A stretch of DNA of 64,000 bases from the NCBI GenBank assembly GCA_934168305.1, contig CAKPNF010000008.1, positions 4,970-68,969 of the forward strand, written 5' to 3'. The notes beneath the pieces are model-generated. The model made no database searches, was not told where the DNA came from, and was given only the letters and a program-made list of their open reading frames with translations. Shown one piece after another: positions 61,341 to 64,000 of this stretch; position 1 is the stretch's first letter; each line of letters opens with the position of its first letter. Source of the DNA: an uncultured Clostridia bacterium (GTDB lineage Bacteria; Bacillota; Clostridia; TANB77; CAG-508). Made by a program: the position numbers and the translations under genes.

Positions 61341-61479
61341 TATGCAATACTATATAGATTCCGTATATCCAAGTTGTTTCGGAATCTATTTCTTTATTCC
61401 ATTTTATAAGTACTATTATTCCTGTTATTGTTATTATTAATGTTCCTGTTATTACTCTGAATAAACTCCAAAAATTCAT
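61282..61479 (-). CDS. Small two-helix membrane protein
   Basis: The start is the ATG after TTAGGAGGGAAAAGG. The 65-residue protein has two hydrophobic helices (VITGTLIITITGIIVLI and YGIYIVLHIILSIFVLTEL). It runs convergently into the rightward gene by 59 bases, an unusual overlap. Function unknown. Confidence 0.65.
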   Translation of the reverse strand: MNFWSLFRVITGTLIITITGIIVLIKWNKEIDSETTWIYGIYIVLHIILSIFVLTELEIFWTTQQ

Positions 61480-61490
61480 CCTTTTCCCTC

Positions 61491-61631
61491 CTAATAAGTC
61501 ATTCCTTGTAAAAATCCCCATACTGAAAATGCTACTGTTGCTATATATAGACTGCTATATACTACTGCTTGTCCTATTCTCATATAAACTTTGTTTGGGT
61601 CTATTCTAAAATTCTTCCATGTTCTTTTCAT
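61491..61631 (-). CDS. Small membrane protein
   Basis: A 46-residue frame with AGAAGGTGAACAA site: MKRTWKNFRIDPNKVYMRIG then a hydrophobic segment (AVVYSSLYIATVAFSVWGFL). The basic start and single helix fit a small inner-membrane peptide of the early operon. Confidence 0.65.
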   Translation of the reverse strand: MKRTWKNFRIDPNKVYMRIGQAVVYSSLYIATVAFSVWGFLQGMTY

Positions 61632-61646
61632 TTGTTCACCTTCTTT

Positions 61647-61889
61647 CTAAACTTGTTTTGCTGTATTCAATATTGTTTCAATTATTGTTTTTAATCTTGT
61701 ATTTTCATCTTTAACTTTGTTAAATTGTTCTATTGGAACAGAATCCTCATAAATTGGAATTTTGTAATATCCTTTTTCTGTTATCTTACAAGGTATCTCC
61801 CCAATCTTGCATTGCCTTTTTACTTCTTTGACCCCCATTCCACTTTGTCTACTATATTCTTCTGCCGAAATATATTTAGGTATGTTCAT
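61647..61889 (-). CDS. Excisionase-like / HTH domain protein
   Basis: The 80-residue protein starts MNIPKYISAEEYSRQSGMGV KEVKRQCKIGEIPCKITEKG: a MerR/excisionase-type winged helix, in which a helix-turn-helix is followed by a GxI wing and (Y/W)xIP. It could be the directionality factor for the integrase. ACAGGAGGCAAAATA precedes the ATG. Confidence 0.75.
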   Translation of the reverse strand: MNIPKYISAEEYSRQSGMGVKEVKRQCKIGEIPCKITEKGYYKIPIYEDSVPIEQFNKVKDENTRLKTIIETILNTAKQV

Positions 61890-61908
61890 TATTTTGCCTC
61901 CTGTCTAT

Positions 61909-62139
61909 TCAACTTTCTTGAAGTTTAAAATTAAAAAATTTTGAAACTGGCCTTTTTAAAATTTCAGATATTTTAATCATTTGACTAATCTTAGGTTCCA
62001 CTATTCCAACTTCTATATTGTAATAGCTGATAGGACTTTTCATTCCCATTTCTGTTGACATATCTTCATAATTTTTTTTATATTTGTATCTGCTTCTTTT
62101 TAACTCTTCTGTGTTTACATACATTGCATACTTATTCAA
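61909..62139 (-). CDS. Cro-like XRE regulator
   Basis: The start is TTG after AAGGAGGAACC ATA; an upstream ATG has no site. The 76-residue protein has VNTEELKRSRYKYKKNYEDM, ISYYNIEVGIVEPKISQMIK, ILKRPVSKFF, an XRE fold. First gene after the leftward promoter opposite the CI-like gene, hence Cro-like. Confidence 0.82.
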   Translation of the reverse strand: MNKYAMYVNTEELKRSRYKYKKNYEDMSTEMGMKSPISYYNIEVGIVEPKISQMIKISEILKRPVSKFFNFKLQES

Positions 62140-62173
62140 TATGGTTCCTCCTTTCTTCAACTTTCTTGAACAG

Positions 62174-62202
62174 ATTATATCCAAGTTTTTTGAAGTTGTC
62201 AA
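62174..62202 (-). promoter_or_regulatory. Lytic promoter (PR-like)
   Basis: Perfect TTGACA and TATAAT with a 17-base spacer on the minus strand, just before the Cro-like gene. TTGAA/TTCAA words overlapping it (62158-62170 and 62242-62249) are candidate operators. Confidence 0.88.
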
Positions 62203-62265
62203 GTATTTTTTTCAAATTTTTTGAATATTTTTAGTAAAAAGTTCAAGAATATTGATAACTTAGTA

Positions 62266-62294
62266 TTTACAAGCTTTAAAAAAAATGTTATAAT
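62266..62294 (+). promoter_or_regulatory. Lysogeny promoter (PRM-like) with operator palindrome
   Basis: TTTACA and TATAAT with a 17-base spacer on the plus strand; ATTCAATTAAATTGAAT (62293-62309) overlaps the start site and is a good operator candidate for the CI-like protein. Confidence 0.8.
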
Positions 62295-62326
62295 TCAATT
62301 AAATTGAATTATATTAGAGGTGTATT

Positions 62327-62677
62327 ATGGAATTAGATAAAAAAATAATTGGGAATAGAATAAAATATTTAAGAGAAAATGAAAAACTTACTCAAAAAGA
62401 TTTAGCTACAAAATTAGGATTAAAGGGAGAAACAGCTATTGCTAATTATGAAGCTGGCTACAGCATTCCAAAAGACGAAATAAAATTTAAAATGTGTGAG
62501 TTATTTAATTGTAGCATTGATTATCTTTTAGGCAAATCTGACATAAAAAACTCTGAAGATGCCTTGAAGCAAGAATTTTACAATAAATACCATGAAGATA
62601 TAGAAGGCCTTGCCGATGAAGAAATTGCAACTGCATTAAGATTTTATAAAGAAATGAAAAATAAATATAATAAATAA
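62327..62677 (+). CDS. CI-like XRE repressor
   Basis: The 116-residue protein has an N-terminal XRE domain (NRIKYLRENEKLTQKDLATK, TAIANYEAGYSIPKDEIKFK, DYLLGKSD) and a short helical tail for dimerisation. It lacks a LexA-type self-cleavage domain, so induction must occur by another route. Divergent from the Cro-like gene. Confidence 0.88.
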   Translation: MELDKKIIGNRIKYLRENEKLTQKDLATKLGLKGETAIANYEAGYSIPKDEIKFKMCELFNCSIDYLLGKSDIKNSEDALKQEFYNKYHEDIEGLADEEIATALRFYKEMKNKYNK

Positions 62678-62741
62678 ATATAATAAATAAATATATATTT
62701 TTTATTATCATATTAAAATTTATTTTTTTAGGAGGTAAAGC

Positions 62742-63842
62742 ATGGCTGTAAAAACTAATGTAGAAATAAACGGAAATAAATATTATAGAGTTAGAAAAGT
62801 TATTGGAAAAAAAATAGATGGAACACCTGTCTTAAAATCTTTTTATGGTTCAAGTAAATCTGATGCCGAAAATAAGGCAAATGCTTATATAGAAAAAATG
62901 GAAAAAGGAATAGTAGAAACCGATTTATCTTTTGAAGGTATGATGTATAAATGGTTATTTGATTTTCTTTATGGTTCTTCTTCTATAAAAAGTTCTTCTT
63001 TCGCCAGATATGATTCCATTTATAATAAATATATTAAGGGAACTGAAATTGGAACTATAAATTTAACAAAAGTTAATACATTTCAATTACAAGAATATTG
63101 TAATGAACTATCTAAAAATCACACTTATAATCAGATTTCAACTGTCAGAAGAGTTTTAGTTACATTTTTTAATTGGTGTATTAAGCAAGATTTTATTTCC
63201 AAAAATCCCGCTTCTAACATTGTTGTAAAAGGGAATAAAGCAAATAATTTAAATAAACAAAAAACAGCAGTTGAAATATTATCTAATGATGAAATAATTG
63301 CAATTAAAAACTATATAAAAAATACCGAATTTGAATTATTATTTTTATTAGACTTATCTACAGGATTAAGACAAGGAGAATTACTAGCTCTTACTTGGGA
63401 AGATATCGATTTAAACGAAAAAACACTCAATGTAAATAAAGCTTTTGAAATAGATTATTATTATGAAAATGAAAAAAGAAAAAAAAGGTGGATTGTTACA
63501 TCTCCAAAAACTTTAAATTCTTATAGAACTATCCCTATTCCAAACGAAACTATTAAATTATTAAAAAAATACAAATCTTCTGGAAGAATATTTAATTGGA
63601 ACGGAAATTCTGTATATAAACGTTGGATAACTATTTTGAAAAACTGTAACATTACTCATAAAAAATTTCATTGCATTAGGCATACTTACGGTTCTTTATT
63701 ATTACAAAACGGAGTCGATATTCAAACTGTTGCCGAATTAATGGGACATACTGCTATAGGTATAACACAAATTTATATGCATTCTACTAAAGCTTTAAAA
63801 GTAAAAGAAGTTAATAAATTAAATTCACTATTAAAAAACTAA
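62742..63842 (+). CDS. int: Tyrosine integrase
   Basis: The 366-residue enzyme has an N-terminal arm-binding domain (KYYRVRKVIGKKIDGTPVLK), a SAM-like core-binding domain (SIKSSSFARYDSIYNKYIKG) and a catalytic domain with R near 209 (STGLRQGELLALTWED), HCIRHTYG near 310, GH in LMGHTAIGIT and the tyrosine in IYMHSTKAL near 344. Catalyses integration at the att repeat 80 bases downstream. TAGGAGGTAAAGC ribosome site. Confidence 0.96.
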   Translation: MAVKTNVEINGNKYYRVRKVIGKKIDGTPVLKSFYGSSKSDAENKANAYIEKMEKGIVETDLSFEGMMYKWLFDFLYGSSSIKSSSFARYDSIYNKYIKGTEIGTINLTKVNTFQLQEYCNELSKNHTYNQISTVRRVLVTFFNWCIKQDFISKNPASNIVVKGNKANNLNKQKTAVEILSNDEIIAIKNYIKNTEFELLFLLDLSTGLRQGELLALTWEDIDLNEKTLNVNKAFEIDYYYENEKRKKRWIVTSPKTLNSYRTIPIPNETIKLLKKYKSSGRIFNWNGNSVYKRWITILKNCNITHKKFHCIRHTYGSLLLQNGVDIQTVAELMGHTAIGITQIYMHSTKALKVKEVNKLNSLLKN

Positions 63843-63868
63843 TTGGCTAAATAGTGGTTAATCTTTAA

Positions 63869-63904
63869 AAACAAGATGTTCCAAATTGTTGAAACATCTT
63901 GTTT
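63869..63904 (+). terminator. Terminator of the integrase gene
   Basis: Twelve-bp stem AAACAAGATGTT / AACATCTTGTTT with a 12-base loop and TTTTT on the plus strand. Confidence 0.9.
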
Positions 63905-63923
63905 TTCCGTATAATCATACACC

Positions 63924-64000
63924 TTTGGTGGAGATGAGGAGATTTTATATTTTCCCTTCTAAGTTTTCCTCATCTCTGCCTAAATAGCTAAATTTCAATA
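63924..64000. repeat. attR direct repeat (cut by window end)
   Basis: Identical to 24167-24243 over all 77 bases present. The copy may go on beyond the window. The integrase terminator and arm-type words lie just inside it. Confidence 0.9.

Larger units (their letters stand above)
24167..64000. mobile_element. Complete temperate siphophage-type prophage
   Basis: The element is bounded by direct repeats (24167-24243 and 63924-64000) and carries integrase, CI/Cro switch, recombination, replication, packaging, head, tail and lysis genes in normal order. Gene density, the leftward lytic programme and the portal (SPP1 gp6-like), gp7-like minor head, DUF4355 scaffold and tape measure identify a long-tailed, non-contractile-tail phage. 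The repeat-to-repeat period is 39,757 bases. It uses CGG +1 shifts in seven genes, as does one host gene. Confidence 0.95.

Noticed and set aside
24167..64000. Stop-codon reassignment in the phage
   Set aside because: TAA, TAG and TGA all end intact genes here; only one in-frame TAA (27249) is suspicious.
1..64000. CRISPR arrays and insertion sequences
   Set aside because: No regularly spaced repeat array and no transposase-like frame was found.

Overview
ORGANISM. The window is strongly AT-rich DNA from a spore-forming, Gram-positive Clostridia-type bacterium. Evidence: an alpha/beta small acid-soluble spore protein, an era-yqzL-recO order as in Firmicutes, FemABX and alanine racemase, and an L21-leader/rplU/rpmA unit. 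An uncultured gut Clostridia lineage is my best guess for the exact group.

LAYOUT. 1-10.8 kb: one leftward operon for a Tad-like pilus/secretion machine (CpaB-like, two TadZ-like NTPases, a membrane-anchored CpaF-like ATPase, a fused TadB/TadC-like platform protein, then seven small pilin-like proteins, four of which begin MENA). 10.9-24.1 kb: chromosomal housekeeping genes (HAD hydrolase, SASP, hpf, recO, yqzL, era, a GT4 glycosyltransferase, rpmA, rplU, half of a transketolase, ftsH, DUF1189, alr, femX). 24.17-64.0 kb: a complete temperate siphophage-type prophage bounded by direct repeats of at least 77 bp; the window ends inside the right copy. From right to left it holds integrase and CI-like repressor (rightward), then a leftward programme: Cro/excisionase, recombination (DUF1351, RecT/Bet, MBL, NinB-like, HNH), replication (DnaD-type organiser, helicase-loader-like), many small early genes, a late regulator, tRNA-Phe, terminase, portal, minor head, scaffold, capsid, connectors, tail, lysis, and a small conversion module next to attL.

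MAIN DISCOVERY. I found nine in-frame CGG triplets in conserved genes of this window, and every one sits where the ancestral reading frame continues in the +1 frame. In each case ignoring the C of CGGN and reading GGN (glycine) restores one full-length protein with the expected family motif: a chromosomal HAD hydrolase (GDNIND), terminase large subunit, minor head protein, tape measure, S74 tail protein, DUF1492-type late regulator (MPKGS), DnaD-type replication organiser (NGKKGGRPKK), and a 48-residue zinc protein that needs two shifts. I found no in-frame CGG used as ordinary arginine. This points to CGG being an unassigned codon at which ribosomes of this lineage shift +1 (or read CGGN as a four-base glycine codon), shared by host and phage. 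A systematic base-calling insertion is the main competing explanation and can be settled from raw reads and proteomics.

HOW THE PARTS WORK TOGETHER. The prophage needs the +1 shift to make its replication organiser, late regulator, terminase, head, tape measure and tail protein, so its lytic cycle appears tied to the host decoding system. The Tad-like locus stands alone, with its prepilin peptidase not in view.
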